A DNA stretch of 64,000 bases from Fimbriimonas ginsengisoli Gsoil 348 (lineage in GTDB: Bacteria > Armatimonadota > Fimbriimonadia > Fimbriimonadales > Fimbriimonadaceae): contig NZ_CP007139.1 in assembly GCF_000724625.1 (NCBI RefSeq), positions 3,224,001-3,288,000 on the forward strand. The letters are read 5' to 3'. The notes beneath the pieces are model-generated. The model saw only the letters and a list, made by a program, of their open reading frames with translations. It was not told the origin of the DNA and ran no database searches. Below, piece after piece: positions 15,787 through 23,743 of this stretch. The position numbers and the translations under genes were made by a program. How positions within the stretch are numbered: position 1 is the first letter of the stretch; every line of letters begins with the position of its first letter.

Positions 15787-17484
15787 ATGGCACTCGACGT
15801 CTCGCTCTCCCGGAAAGAGGTGCTCACCTCGCTTATCGTCGGCCTCTCCACGGCGGCTCTACCGGCCGCGGCGCTTGGCCAGGGAACGCCGCCGGTCCCG
15901 GCCCCCCAGGGAACGGAGCCCGTCAAGGTGGACCCGAACCTCGTGACATTGGACGACCTCAAGGCGGTCGCGAAGATCTCCGGATTGACCTTCACCGACG
16001 AGGAGCTGAAGGAAGTTTTAGATTCCGTCCGATCAGACCGCGAGGCTTACGCGCACGTCCGCGCGATGCCGATCAAAGAGACGACGAGCGTGCCGCTCGC
16101 CTTCGTGCCGAACGGCGGCGGAACCCGGGTGGGGAGCCGGGTCGAGGCGAAGGCCTCACCGACTAAGGGGTTCACGCGTCCGTCTCGCGACGAGGATGTG
16201 GCGTTCCTCTCGATTCGCGAGTTGGGGCACCTGCTGAGGACGAGGCAGATCACGTCGGTCGAGCTCACGAGGATCTATTTGAGCCGGCTAAAGCAGTACG
16301 GCGATGCGCTTCAATGCGTGGTCACGCTGACCGAAGACTTGGCGATCTCGCAGGCAGAAGAGGCCGATCGGGAGCTGCGCACTCGAACCGATCGCGGACC
16401 ACTCCACGGCATTCCGTACGGAGCGAAGGACCTGTTTGCGACCAAAGGGATCCTCACCACTTGGGGCGCGGACCCGTACGCGACTCAGGTTCCGAACTAC
16501 GATGCAGCCGCGATCGAGCGCTTGCGCGCCGCCGGCGCGGTGCTGGTGGCCAAGACCTCGCTTGGGTCGCTCGCCATGGGCGACGTTTGGCATAAGGGGG
16601 TGACTAAGAACCCGTGGAATCCGAAACAGGGCTCCAGCGGGTCGAGCGCCGGCTCGGCGTCGGCGACGGCGGCGGGCTTGATCGCCTTTGGAATCGGTAC
16701 CGAGACGTCGGGCAGTATTATGTCTCCCTCGCTTCGCTGCCGAGTCACCGGACTCCGGCCATCGTTCGGTCGCGTGAGCCGGTTTGGGGCGATGGAGCTG
16801 AGCTACAGCCTCGACAAGGTGGGTCCGCTCTGCCGGGAGGCGGAGGATTGCGCATTGGTACTCGCCGCCCTTTGCGGCGCCGATCCGCGCGATCCGTCGG
16901 CCGTCGACCGCCCGTTCGAGTACCCGGCGAAGGTGGATCTAAAGAAGGTCAAGGTCGGATGGGCGGGGCCGGCGGACAGGATGGCGGACGATCCGGCAGT
17001 AAAGAGGCTCCGGGATCTGGGAGTAGCGGTCGAGGCGATCAAGCTGACTCCGTTCCCCAACGAGTTGTACGCGATCCTAAACGTGGAGGCAGGGTCGGCG
17101 TTTGACGCTTTTACACGAACCGACCTTATTCACCAACTCAAGAATTCCTCGTGGCCGCAGACGTTCCGAGGTTCCCGCTTCGTGCCGGGAGTCGAATACC
17201 TCCAGGCGATGCGGGCGCGCACGATCGCGCAGCAAAAGTTCGAGCAGGAGTTCGGCGACTTCGACGCGATCTTGGGGACAGGAATCGGCGGGACAGCGTT
17301 CGCCCACGCCAACTTCGGCGGTTACCCGTCGATCCTGATCCCGATGGGGGACGACGGCAGCGGAAACAGCGTCGGACGTGCGCTCATCGGCCGCCTTTAT
17401 GGCGAGGACCGGCTGATCGTGTTGGCGAAGGCGCTTCAGGATGGGTTCGACTACCACCATCGCCGGCCGTCTTTGTCTCCGTAG
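15787..17484 (+). CDS. Exported amidase-signature hydrolase
   Basis: 565 residues. A signal-like N-terminus (LTSLIVGLSTAALPAAALG) is followed by about 100 residues of unassigned sequence and an amidase-signature domain. The Ser-cisSer-Lys triad is visible: Lys214 in GIPYGAKDLFATKG, the cis-Ser in QGSSGSSAGSASA (284-287) and the nucleophile Ser310 in GTETSGSIMSP. It resembles the GatA/6-aminohexanoate-hydrolase superfamily, but the export signal and the lack of gatB/gatC nearby argue against tRNA amidotransferase. It likely hydrolyses amides or peptides outside the cytoplasm; the substrate is unknown. Confidence 0.88.
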   Translation: MALDVSLSRKEVLTSLIVGLSTAALPAAALGQGTPPVPAPQGTEPVKVDPNLVTLDDLKAVAKISGLTFTDEELKEVLDSVRSDREAYAHVRAMPIKETTSVPLAFVPNGGGTRVGSRVEAKASPTKGFTRPSRDEDVAFLSIRELGHLLRTRQITSVELTRIYLSRLKQYGDALQCVVTLTEDLAISQAEEADRELRTRTDRGPLHGIPYGAKDLFATKGILTTWGADPYATQVPNYDAAAIERLRAAGAVLVAKTSLGSLAMGDVWHKGVTKNPWNPKQGSSGSSAGSASATAAGLIAFGIGTETSGSIMSPSLRCRVTGLRPSFGRVSRFGAMELSYSLDKVGPLCREAEDCALVLAALCGADPRDPSAVDRPFEYPAKVDLKKVKVGWAGPADRMADDPAVKRLRDLGVAVEAIKLTPFPNELYAILNVEAGSAFDAFTRTDLIHQLKNSSWPQTFRGSRFVPGVEYLQAMRARTIAQQKFEQEFGDFDAILGTGIGGTAFAHANFGGYPSILIPMGDDGSGNSVGRALIGRLYGEDRLIVLAKALQDGFDYHHRRPSLSP

Positions 17485-17537
17485 CGACGCATGAATCGTG
17501 GCTACAGCTGGCCTAACCAAAGGATCGTTTTCAGACG

Positions 17538-17566
17538 TATAATGTATTTCAACGCGTGTTGAAATA
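17538..17566 (+). promoter_or_regulatory. Promoter -10 and overlapping operator-like palindrome of the AbiEi-like gene
   Basis: TATAAT at 17538-17543 is followed one base later by TATTTCAAC-GCGT-GTTGAAATA (17545-17566), a 9-bp inverted repeat covering the expected transcription start. A protein bound here would block initiation, consistent with autoregulation by the winged-helix domain encoded downstream. Confidence 0.7.
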
Positions 17567-17582
17567 GGTCGTAACTCTGAAA

Positions 17583-18590
17583 ATGACGAACCCCCTTTTG
17601 CAAAGTGCTGCCGACCGGGTTCGAAGCGTGTTTTCCGATTTGGAGATACAGGCAGTTCCACTTTCCGCCGATTGCGGGATAGATCTGTCGGTCTCGGTAG
17701 GTAATCAGGTGATTCTGATCGAGGCGAAGAAACACCTCTGGCCAAACGAGGTAGCGTCTCTCGCGGCCTACATGAGGTCACGATGTCAGGAACATGCAGA
17801 AAAGCCATGTTTCCCGATGGTTGTGGCACCCGCCATCTCCGAGAAATCAGCCCTGATTTGCAAGAAAGTGGGACTTAACTGGGCGGACTTGGCCGGAAAC
17901 TGCCACATACAGACTGAGAACATTCTCATCCACGTCGAAGGCAAGAGTAATCCTCTTGCGAAGAAGCGAGGAACTGCCTCGCTCTATACGCCTCGGGCGG
18001 CGAGGGTCGTTCACGCACTTCTTCTAGATCCCATGAGGCGATGGAAGGTAGAGGAACTGGCCCATCGCTCGGAAGTTAGCCTTGGCCAGGTTTCAAATGT
18101 CCGCCAACTTCTCATCAAGAATGCGTTTGCCGAAGCTGGTCGCGAGGGTCTAGACGTGGTCGATCCCAGAGGCCTTCTTGCCGACTGGGCAAGCTCGTAC
18201 AAGCCGCGACACAATACGAAGACGTTCTTCACGCTCCAGCGACCTGCCGACATTGAGCGGTCCCTGTCCCGTCACCTAACCGACTACGCTCTTACCGAGA
18301 TGTCGGCCGCGGATCGCTATGCACCTTTTACGCGACATCAAAGAGTGAGCTTCTACGTGGCCGCCTGGCCATTGCACCTCGATAGGGTGCTTGAACTTCG
18401 ACCCGCCGAAGGAACTCCAAACCTTTTCATCTACGAGGATCCTGAAGGACTTCGATTTTCGGAGGATAGGGACGGTGCTCTTTGTGCTTCTCCCATCCTT
18501 ACCTATCTAGATCTGTCGAACATGGGTGGTCGAGGTCAAGACGCCGCCGAACACCTTTTGGATAACGTCATCCATCCGAGGTGGCAGTGA
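17583..18590 (+). CDS. AbiEi-like antitoxin with nuclease-like N-terminal domain
   Basis: 335 residues. The N-terminal part (about 10-110) carries a D-x12-ExK signature (Asp34, Glu47 and Lys49 in GIDLSVSVGNQVILIEAKK), as in PD-(D/E)XK nuclease folds. Residues about 130-205 are a winged helix (VHALLLDPMRRWKVEELAHR, VSLGQVSNVRQLLIKN), and the C-terminal part ends YLDLSNMGGRGQDAAEHLL, typical of AbiEi-family (COG5340-like) antitoxins. It overlaps the nucleotidyltransferase gene by 4 nt (GTGA). The nuclease-like block could be a degenerate scaffold rather than an active enzyme. Confidence 0.75.
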   Translation: MTNPLLQSAADRVRSVFSDLEIQAVPLSADCGIDLSVSVGNQVILIEAKKHLWPNEVASLAAYMRSRCQEHAEKPCFPMVVAPAISEKSALICKKVGLNWADLAGNCHIQTENILIHVEGKSNPLAKKRGTASLYTPRAARVVHALLLDPMRRWKVEELAHRSEVSLGQVSNVRQLLIKNAFAEAGREGLDVVDPRGLLADWASSYKPRHNTKTFFTLQRPADIERSLSRHLTDYALTEMSAADRYAPFTRHQRVSFYVAAWPLHLDRVLELRPAEGTPNLFIYEDPEGLRFSEDRDGALCASPILTYLDLSNMGGRGQDAAEHLLDNVIHPRWQ

Positions 18591-19378
18591 ACCGGGACGA
18601 GGCGAGCCGGACCCAAATTCAGGCAACCTACGCAGTCTTGCAAGAAGTAGCGGAAGTATTAGAAGACTTCGCCGGGGCTGTCATCGCGGGAGGAACGGCT
18701 CCCTTTCTTCTCATTCCACAGACCCTTGAGCCACATGAAGGAACCGTTGACGTCGACGTAGTTCTCGATCGTTTGAAGCTTCGCAGCAACTCGGAACTCA
18801 CATTGCACGAACTCTTCGAGCGGCGCCTATTTGTGCAGGACGTCAAGAAGCCGTTCAGGTACTCGAAAGTCCTCCAGATCCAGGGGGCGCCTCATATGGT
18901 GCATGTGGATCTACTGACCGGTGGTGTTCCAACGCCCGACGGTTTCGTGCAAATCGCTTCGGAAGATGTATATGCAACTGTGATCGAGGGAATGGAACTT
19001 GCCTTCGATCGGCCAAGTCGGGCTGAGCTTTCCGCGGGCGTATGCGTCGACGTCACCTCGATCGCAAGTTTTCCAGCGATGTAGGCGTTTGCCCTCGAAC
19101 GGCGAGACGATTCGATGAAATCGAAGGATGCCTATGACATTGTCTACTGTCTGCGTAACTACGCGGGCGGCGTACCTGCAATTGCGAACGAGGTCTTGGC
19201 ACGTTTGCCGAACGCGCTCCTAGAGCGAGGACTGGAGAGACTTTCAGCATCGTTCGCTTCCGTGACTTCTCTTGGGCCGGCTGTTTACGCTAGACGAGCT
19301 CTTTCTGCGGAGGAAGGGAGACTGTTGAGCCGTGAGGCCTTCGAACTTGTGAGTGATCTGCTGGACCTGCTTCCGTAG
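18587..19378 (+). pseudogene. AbiEii-like nucleotidyltransferase toxin gene interrupted by an amber codon
   Basis: Frame 18587-19378 is one gene of 264 codons broken only by TAG at codon 166 (19082-19084). Before it lie the nucleotidyltransferase motifs AVIAGGTAPFLL (Gly-Gly 35-36) and GTVDVDVVLD (Asp55, Asp57) and a third acid in MVHVDLLTGG. After it the frame continues AFALERRDDSMKSKDAYDIV, the helical segment expected directly after AMK in AbiEii-type toxins; a single A-to-T change would turn AAG (Lys) into TAG. The C-terminal part retains an ATG at 19115. Either the toxin is inactive, the protein is made in two pieces, or the stop is read through. Confidence 0.75.
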
Positions 19379-19415
19379 AAGTCCGAACACCAAACCACGT
19401 CGCTGGACTCGGGGC

Positions 19416-19421
19416 TACACT
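19416..19421 (+). promoter_or_regulatory. Candidate -10 box of the DUF6941 gene
   Basis: TACACT, 5 nt before the GTG at 19427. Confidence 0.35.
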
Positions 19422-19426
19422 AGGGT

Positions 19427-19834
19427 GTGGCTAGCGGATTCTTTTCGGATGGACCGGTGTGCGTGGCGACGCTCGTTTGCAACGAGGTGATCGAGGATAA
19501 GCGATCGGGAAATAAGACGGTCGTGGGGATCTTCAATGCGATCGGCGCGGCTCAGCTTCCCGCCACTCATCCGCGGATGAGCGTGATGGCGTCGGTCACG
19601 AACGCGGAGCGAGAAATCGGGGTCGAGCTTATCTTGCGCGGGCCGGAAGGAAAGGACATGCTGAACGTGGACGCGCAGGTCCCGGCGCGCGGGCCGGGCG
19701 ACGTCGTCGACCTGCTGTTCGAGCTGAACAACATCACTTTCAACGAGTTCGGCGACTACGCTTTCGAGGTCGTCTACAACGGCGTGGTGATCGGCGCGCG
19801 GAAGTTCCTCGTCATCGAGCACAAGCCGCAGTAG
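19427..19834 (+). CDS. DUF6941-like conserved protein
   Basis: 135 residues from GTG 19427. The sequence has an all-beta pattern with VCVATLVCNEVIEDKRSGNK, TVVGIFNAIGAAQLPATHPR, a central strand GVELILRGPEGKDML and a C-terminal FEVVYNGVVIGARKFLVIEH. This arrangement is that of the DUF6941 family, small cytoplasmic proteins of unknown role found in many soil bacteria. No catalytic motif is evident. It converges with the HhH protein gene over a 33-bp gap. Confidence 0.7.
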   Translation: MASGFFSDGPVCVATLVCNEVIEDKRSGNKTVVGIFNAIGAAQLPATHPRMSVMASVTNAEREIGVELILRGPEGKDMLNVDAQVPARGPGDVVDLLFELNNITFNEFGDYAFEVVYNGVVIGARKFLVIEHKPQ

Positions 19835-19867
19835 GTCGTACCGGAACCATCGGCGAGGGCGCCGACG

Positions 19868-20320
19868 CTACGGCCGTTCCGCTAGATACTCGCGGATCGT
19901 CTCGCGCAGCTTCGGACCGACGCCGGGGATGTCGTCTAGAATCCCATTTTCCTGCGCTTCGCGTAAGGTCTTGAGGCTATCGATGCCGTGGGCGTGGTAC
20001 ATGGTGGCGGCGGTCTTGGGGCCGAGGCCGGGGATTCGGACTAGTTCGAGAACGGAAATCGGAGCGAACGGCTCCCACTCCTTTTGCTTGGAGCTGGTGC
20101 CGGTCTCCAGGATTTCCTTGATGTAGAGCGCAATGAGGGAGCCGACTTGGGGAATCTCCTGCAGCCGTCCCTCGCGGCGCATATCTTCCACCTGCTCCGG
20201 CATCTTCTCGATGGTGCGGGCGATGTGCGAGTACCGGGTGGCGTGCGATTCCTCGTATCCGGCGATGATCAGGAAGTCCCGGAGATCCTTCAGCTTTTGG
20301 GCCAACTCGGCATTGGTCAT
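19868..20320 (-). CDS. Stand-alone PolX-type helix-hairpin-helix protein
   Basis: 150 residues that correspond to the N-terminal domains of bacterial family-X DNA polymerases: an 8-kDa-like domain (ATRYSHIARTIEKMPEQVED, QEIPQVGSLIALYIKEIL) followed by two HhH motifs, LVRIPGLGPKTAATMYHAHG and LDDIPGVGPKLRETIREYL. The nucleotidyltransferase palm and the C-terminal PHP domain of PolX are absent, and the stop codon is clean. It should bind DNA ends or gaps without polymerising. The ATG at 20320 is chosen because conservation starts at MTNAELAQKLKDL; the frame is open upstream only as a shadow of the neighbouring aldolase gene. Confidence 0.8.
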   Translation of the reverse strand: MTNAELAQKLKDLRDFLIIAGYEESHATRYSHIARTIEKMPEQVEDMRREGRLQEIPQVGSLIALYIKEILETGTSSKQKEWEPFAPISVLELVRIPGLGPKTAATMYHAHGIDSLKTLREAQENGILDDIPGVGPKLRETIREYLAERP

Positions 20321-20344
20321 GTAAGTATCGTGCACGATATGGGG

Positions 20345-21169
20345 ATGACCGCGCGCATGAATCGCCTGATGGGGGCGGATGGAAAACTGTTCGACGTCGC
20401 CATTGACCACGGATTCTTCAACGAACGAAGTTTTCTCGGCGGAATTGAAGACCTGCGCAAGGCGGTCGCCACCATCGTCGCGGCGGGACCCGATGCGATC
20501 CAGCTCCCTCCGGGAACCGCGCCGATTCTGCAGGCGATCCCCGGTAAATCTAAGCCGTCGTTGGTACTGCGGACCGACGTTGCGAATGTGTACGGCAAGG
20601 AGCTGCCGCGTCACCTATTCAGCCGGATGATCGAAGACGCGGTGGAGCAGGCGGTTCGGTTGGACGCCGCGTGCGTGGTCGTGAACCTGCTGTTGCTTCC
20701 GGATCAGCCCGAGCTACATCTGCAGTGTGTCGACAACGTGTGCCGGTTGAAGGCCCAAACTGAGCGTGCGGGAATGCCCCTCATGGTGGAGCCGCTGGTG
20801 ATGCAGTCGAACGACAAGGCGGGTGGCTATATGGTCGATGGGGACCTGGACAAGCTCCTTCCGTTGGTTCGCCAAGCGGTCGAGCTTGGCGCGGACGTCA
20901 TCAAGGCCGACCCGTGCGATCAAATCGAGGAGTACCACCGAGTGGTCGAGGTCACGTGCGGCATCCCGGTATTGGTTCGGGGCGGCGGGCGGGCGCCGGA
21001 CGACGAGATATTACGGCGCACCGAAGCGGTGATGCGGCAGGGGGCGAGTGGGATCGTTTATGGCCGGAACGTCATCCAGCATCCGAATCCGGCGGGGATG
21101 ACGCGGGCGCTTATGTCGATCGTCCACGATGGTGTGTCGGCTTCTGAGGCGTTTCGGTATTTGGCCTAG
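20345..21169 (+). CDS. Class I (DeoC/LacD/Fba-type) aldolase
   Basis: 274 residues, TIM-barrel aldolase of the archaeal-type fructose-bisphosphate aldolase/AroA' group. Key segments: FDVAIDHGFFNE at the first strand, DAIQLPPGTA, LRTDVANVYGKEL, DAACVVVNLLLLP, LMVEPLVMQ, ADVIKADPCDQ (the Lys here is the Schiff-base candidate) and VLVRGGGRAP at the phosphate site. It could serve as glycolytic aldolase, matching pfkA in the same window, or act on other phosphosugars. In-frame ATGs at 20339, 20345 and 20357 are possible starts. Its start is only 24 bp from that of the divergent HhH gene. Confidence 0.82.
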   Translation: MTARMNRLMGADGKLFDVAIDHGFFNERSFLGGIEDLRKAVATIVAAGPDAIQLPPGTAPILQAIPGKSKPSLVLRTDVANVYGKELPRHLFSRMIEDAVEQAVRLDAACVVVNLLLLPDQPELHLQCVDNVCRLKAQTERAGMPLMVEPLVMQSNDKAGGYMVDGDLDKLLPLVRQAVELGADVIKADPCDQIEEYHRVVEVTCGIPVLVRGGGRAPDDEILRRTEAVMRQGASGIVYGRNVIQHPNPAGMTRALMSIVHDGVSASEAFRYLA

Positions 21170-21345
21170 CGTTTGGATAGACGGCAGGTATGCGGCACGC
21201 GTAGGTGCCGGCTACACGTCCTTCGGACGTAGGAGAGGGCGGAAATTTGTTGATGGGGGCGGGTTCCGAAACGTAGAAGTAGCTGAACGGGTAAACCGTT
21301 ACTTCTGTGTGACCTCGGCCCCCCTTGCGATGACGGAGGCGGTGG

Positions 21346-23571
21346 GTGCGGGACCGCATTGTTGCGATCTATCCCATGGCCAGTCTCTTAGAACGTCCCG
21401 ATTCGGTCCCTGAGTCCGAAGAAACGCGGTTCACGGCGGCGGCGGATTTACGCCACGACAACCGCCTAGGGGAGTCGAGGCTGGTGGTTACGGACCGGCG
21501 TGCGTACCGGCTCGAGTCGACCCCGCTGGGCGAGGATCTGCTCGTCTCGTATGAACTCAGCGAGCTCAAGAATCCCCGTGTGGAAGACCTGGTCGACGCC
21601 TCCGCGCTGGTGGCCGACCATCAGGGGTCGAGCGTCGAGTTGATCCGCGCGACGAACAAGCGGAGCCTCATCGTTGCCGGGGCGGAAAAGCGGCTTTCAG
21701 CTCTCCTCAAGGGGGAGCCGATGCCGGAGCTGGAAGACCAGGTTCGGATTTGCCCCAAATGCGCGCGTCCGCTGCCGGAGCATAGCGACGTCTGTGAAGG
21801 GTGCGTCAACCGTGGAAAGACGCTGCTCAGGCTATTCGAGTACACGCATCCGTTTAAAAGCCGACTCATTTGGCAGACGATCTGCACGCTCGGCGGCACC
21901 GCCCTCGAGCTGATCCCGCCTTACCTGACGATGCACCTGGTCGACGACGTGCTGCGGCACGGAGCTCAAGCTAGTTTCGTGCCTCTCATCCTGGGCATGG
22001 TGGCGGCCCAGGCGGCGATCACGGTCGTTCGGATGGCGCGAGGACGGAACGTCGCTTACCTTGGCATGCAGATCACGATCTCGATCCGGCACTCACTGTT
22101 CGAGAAGCTTCAGGCGCTTAGCCTTAGCTTTTACGATAAGCGAAACGTCGGGTCGATCATGTCGCGGATGACCAATGACACCACCGCGCTGTACGACGTG
22201 CTGGTGGACGGCATTCCGGTCGTGTTGAACCAGATCGCGCTTTTGATCGGCATCCCGATCATGCTGCTCGTGATCAACTGGCAGGTGGCGGTGTGGGCGA
22301 TTCTTCCGCTGCCATTCGTGTTTATGGCGGTCCGTTGGTTCCGTCGGCGAATGCATCGGGTCTGGAGCCGGGTGCACCACCAGTGGTCACGCATGAGCGG
22401 GACGCTCAACGGGATTCTTCAGGGAACGCGCGTGGTGAAGGCGTTCCATGGAGAAAACCGGGAGGTCGCCCGTTTCAATCGGCGGATCGCCGATCTGGCG
22501 AACAGCGGCTATGACGCGGAAGCTTCTTGGGCCACCTTTTTCCCGTTCGTGACGTTCACGATGGCGCTCAGCACCATCGTCGTTTGGTACGTTGGGGGCC
22601 GGGGAGTGCTCAGCGGGGTGATGACCATCGGCGAGCTGATGGCGTTTCTCGCGTACGTGGGGCGGCTGGAAGGGCCGCTGATGATGCTGCAACGCATCAT
22701 CGACTGGTCGACCCGCGCCCTTACCGCGGCAGAGCGGGTGTTCGAGGTGATGGACACTCCGATCGACATCGAGGAAGCGCCGGACGCGGTCGCGATTCCG
22801 AAAGTGAAGGGAGGGGTGAAATTCGAGGACGTCCACTTCGGTTACGACAAGGCGCGCGAGGTGCTGCATGGAATAGACCTCGACGTTCTGCCGGGGGAGA
22901 TGATCGGCCTCGTCGGCCACTCGGGCGCGGGCAAGTCGACGCTGATCAACCTGCTGATGCGGTTCTACGATCCGACGCAAGGGACGATCTCGATTGATGG
23001 AATCGACCTGCGGAAGGTGAAGCTCGACGACTTCCGGCGGCAGGTCGGCGTGGTCCTTCAGGAGAGCTACCTTTTCCCAGGCACGGTGCGGGACAACATC
23101 GCCTACGGGCGCCCGACCGCCTCCTTGGAGGAGGTTTTGGCCGCCGCGAAAGCGGCGAATGCCCACGACTTCATCGTTAATTTCCCCGATGGGTACGACA
23201 CCTACGTGGGTGAGCGGGGTCAGCGACTGTCGGGCGGCGAGCGGCAACGGATCGCGATCGCTCGGGCGATCCTGCACAACCCGAAGGTGCTGATCCTCGA
23301 TGAGGCGACGGCGAGCGTCGACACGGAGACCGAACGGCAGATCCAAGAGGCACTCGAGAACCTTGTCGAGGGGCGAACGGTCTTCGCCATCGCCCACCGT
23401 TTGTCGACCCTCCGGAATGCCGACCGACTGGTCGTCATCGACGATGGGCGCGTCGCGGAGGTCGGCACCCACGAGGAGCTTCTGGCGAAAGATGACGGGA
23501 TTTATAAGAAGTTGGTCGACATGCAAATGGAAGTCAACAAAATCAAGTCGAACTACCTCGTTGAGGAGTAG
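21346..23571 (+). CDS. ABC exporter (permease-ATPase fusion) with N-terminal zinc ribbon
   Basis: 741 residues. Unusual N-terminal extension: about 130 residues of beta-rich sequence, then a zinc ribbon ICPKCARPLPEHSDVCEGC (about 136-155). Six membrane helices follow (about 170-470; FYDKRNVGSIMSRMTNDT coupling region), then the ATPase: Walker A GHSGAGKST near 524, Q-loop VLQESYLFPG, signature LSGGERQRIAIARA near 627, Walker B VLILDEATAS and the H-loop AHRLSTL. Such half-transporters dimerise and export lipids or drugs. The GTG at 21346 is supported by GGAGG 6 nt upstream. The zinc ribbon would lie in the cytoplasm, perhaps as a sensor. Confidence 0.92.
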   Translation: MRDRIVAIYPMASLLERPDSVPESEETRFTAAADLRHDNRLGESRLVVTDRRAYRLESTPLGEDLLVSYELSELKNPRVEDLVDASALVADHQGSSVELIRATNKRSLIVAGAEKRLSALLKGEPMPELEDQVRICPKCARPLPEHSDVCEGCVNRGKTLLRLFEYTHPFKSRLIWQTICTLGGTALELIPPYLTMHLVDDVLRHGAQASFVPLILGMVAAQAAITVVRMARGRNVAYLGMQITISIRHSLFEKLQALSLSFYDKRNVGSIMSRMTNDTTALYDVLVDGIPVVLNQIALLIGIPIMLLVINWQVAVWAILPLPFVFMAVRWFRRRMHRVWSRVHHQWSRMSGTLNGILQGTRVVKAFHGENREVARFNRRIADLANSGYDAEASWATFFPFVTFTMALSTIVVWYVGGRGVLSGVMTIGELMAFLAYVGRLEGPLMMLQRIIDWSTRALTAAERVFEVMDTPIDIEEAPDAVAIPKVKGGVKFEDVHFGYDKAREVLHGIDLDVLPGEMIGLVGHSGAGKSTLINLLMRFYDPTQGTISIDGIDLRKVKLDDFRRQVGVVLQESYLFPGTVRDNIAYGRPTASLEEVLAAAKAANAHDFIVNFPDGYDTYVGERGQRLSGGERQRIAIARAILHNPKVLILDEATASVDTETERQIQEALENLVEGRTVFAIAHRLSTLRNADRLVVIDDGRVAEVGTHEELLAKDDGIYKKLVDMQMEVNKIKSNYLVEE

Positions 23572-23722
23572 TGGCACGGGCTTCCAGCCCGTGTGTATCA
23601 CGACCATCCTGGTCGTGTGAACGTAGCATCGGCTCCCAGCCGATGAACCGCATGACCCTCTGATTGTGTGAAAAGGGCCAAGGGCAGGATGCCCTTGGGA
23701 CCCACTGGCAAGATGCCAGTGC
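23571..23722. repeat. Array of five distinct short hairpins
   Basis: Five hairpins in 150 bp: CACGGGCTtccAGCCCGTG (23575-23593), CACGACCAtccTGGTCGTG (23599-23617), CATCGGCTcccAGCCGATG (23627-23645), CCAAGGGCAggaTGCCCTTG(G) (23678-23698) and CACTGGCAagaTGCCAGTG (23703-23721). Stems are 8-9 bp, loops are 3 nt, and every stem has a different sequence. The array starts on the stop codon of the ABC exporter and ends 22 bp before the amidase start. Confidence 0.9.
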
Positions 23723-23731
23723 CACGGCGGG

Positions 23732-23737
23732 TACGGT
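23732..23737 (+). promoter_or_regulatory. Candidate -10 box of the cell-wall amidase gene
   Basis: TACGGT followed by AACGGG (6 nt) and the ATG at 23744. Confidence 0.35.
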
Positions 23738-23743
23738 AACGGG

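Noticed and set aside
15787-17484. gatA (tRNA amidotransferase subunit A)
   Set aside because: The amidase has a signal peptide and a 100-residue N-terminal extension, and no gatB or gatC is adjacent.
23571-23722. CRISPR array of short repeats
   Set aside because: Repeat sequences differ from unit to unit, spacing is irregular and no cas genes are nearby.
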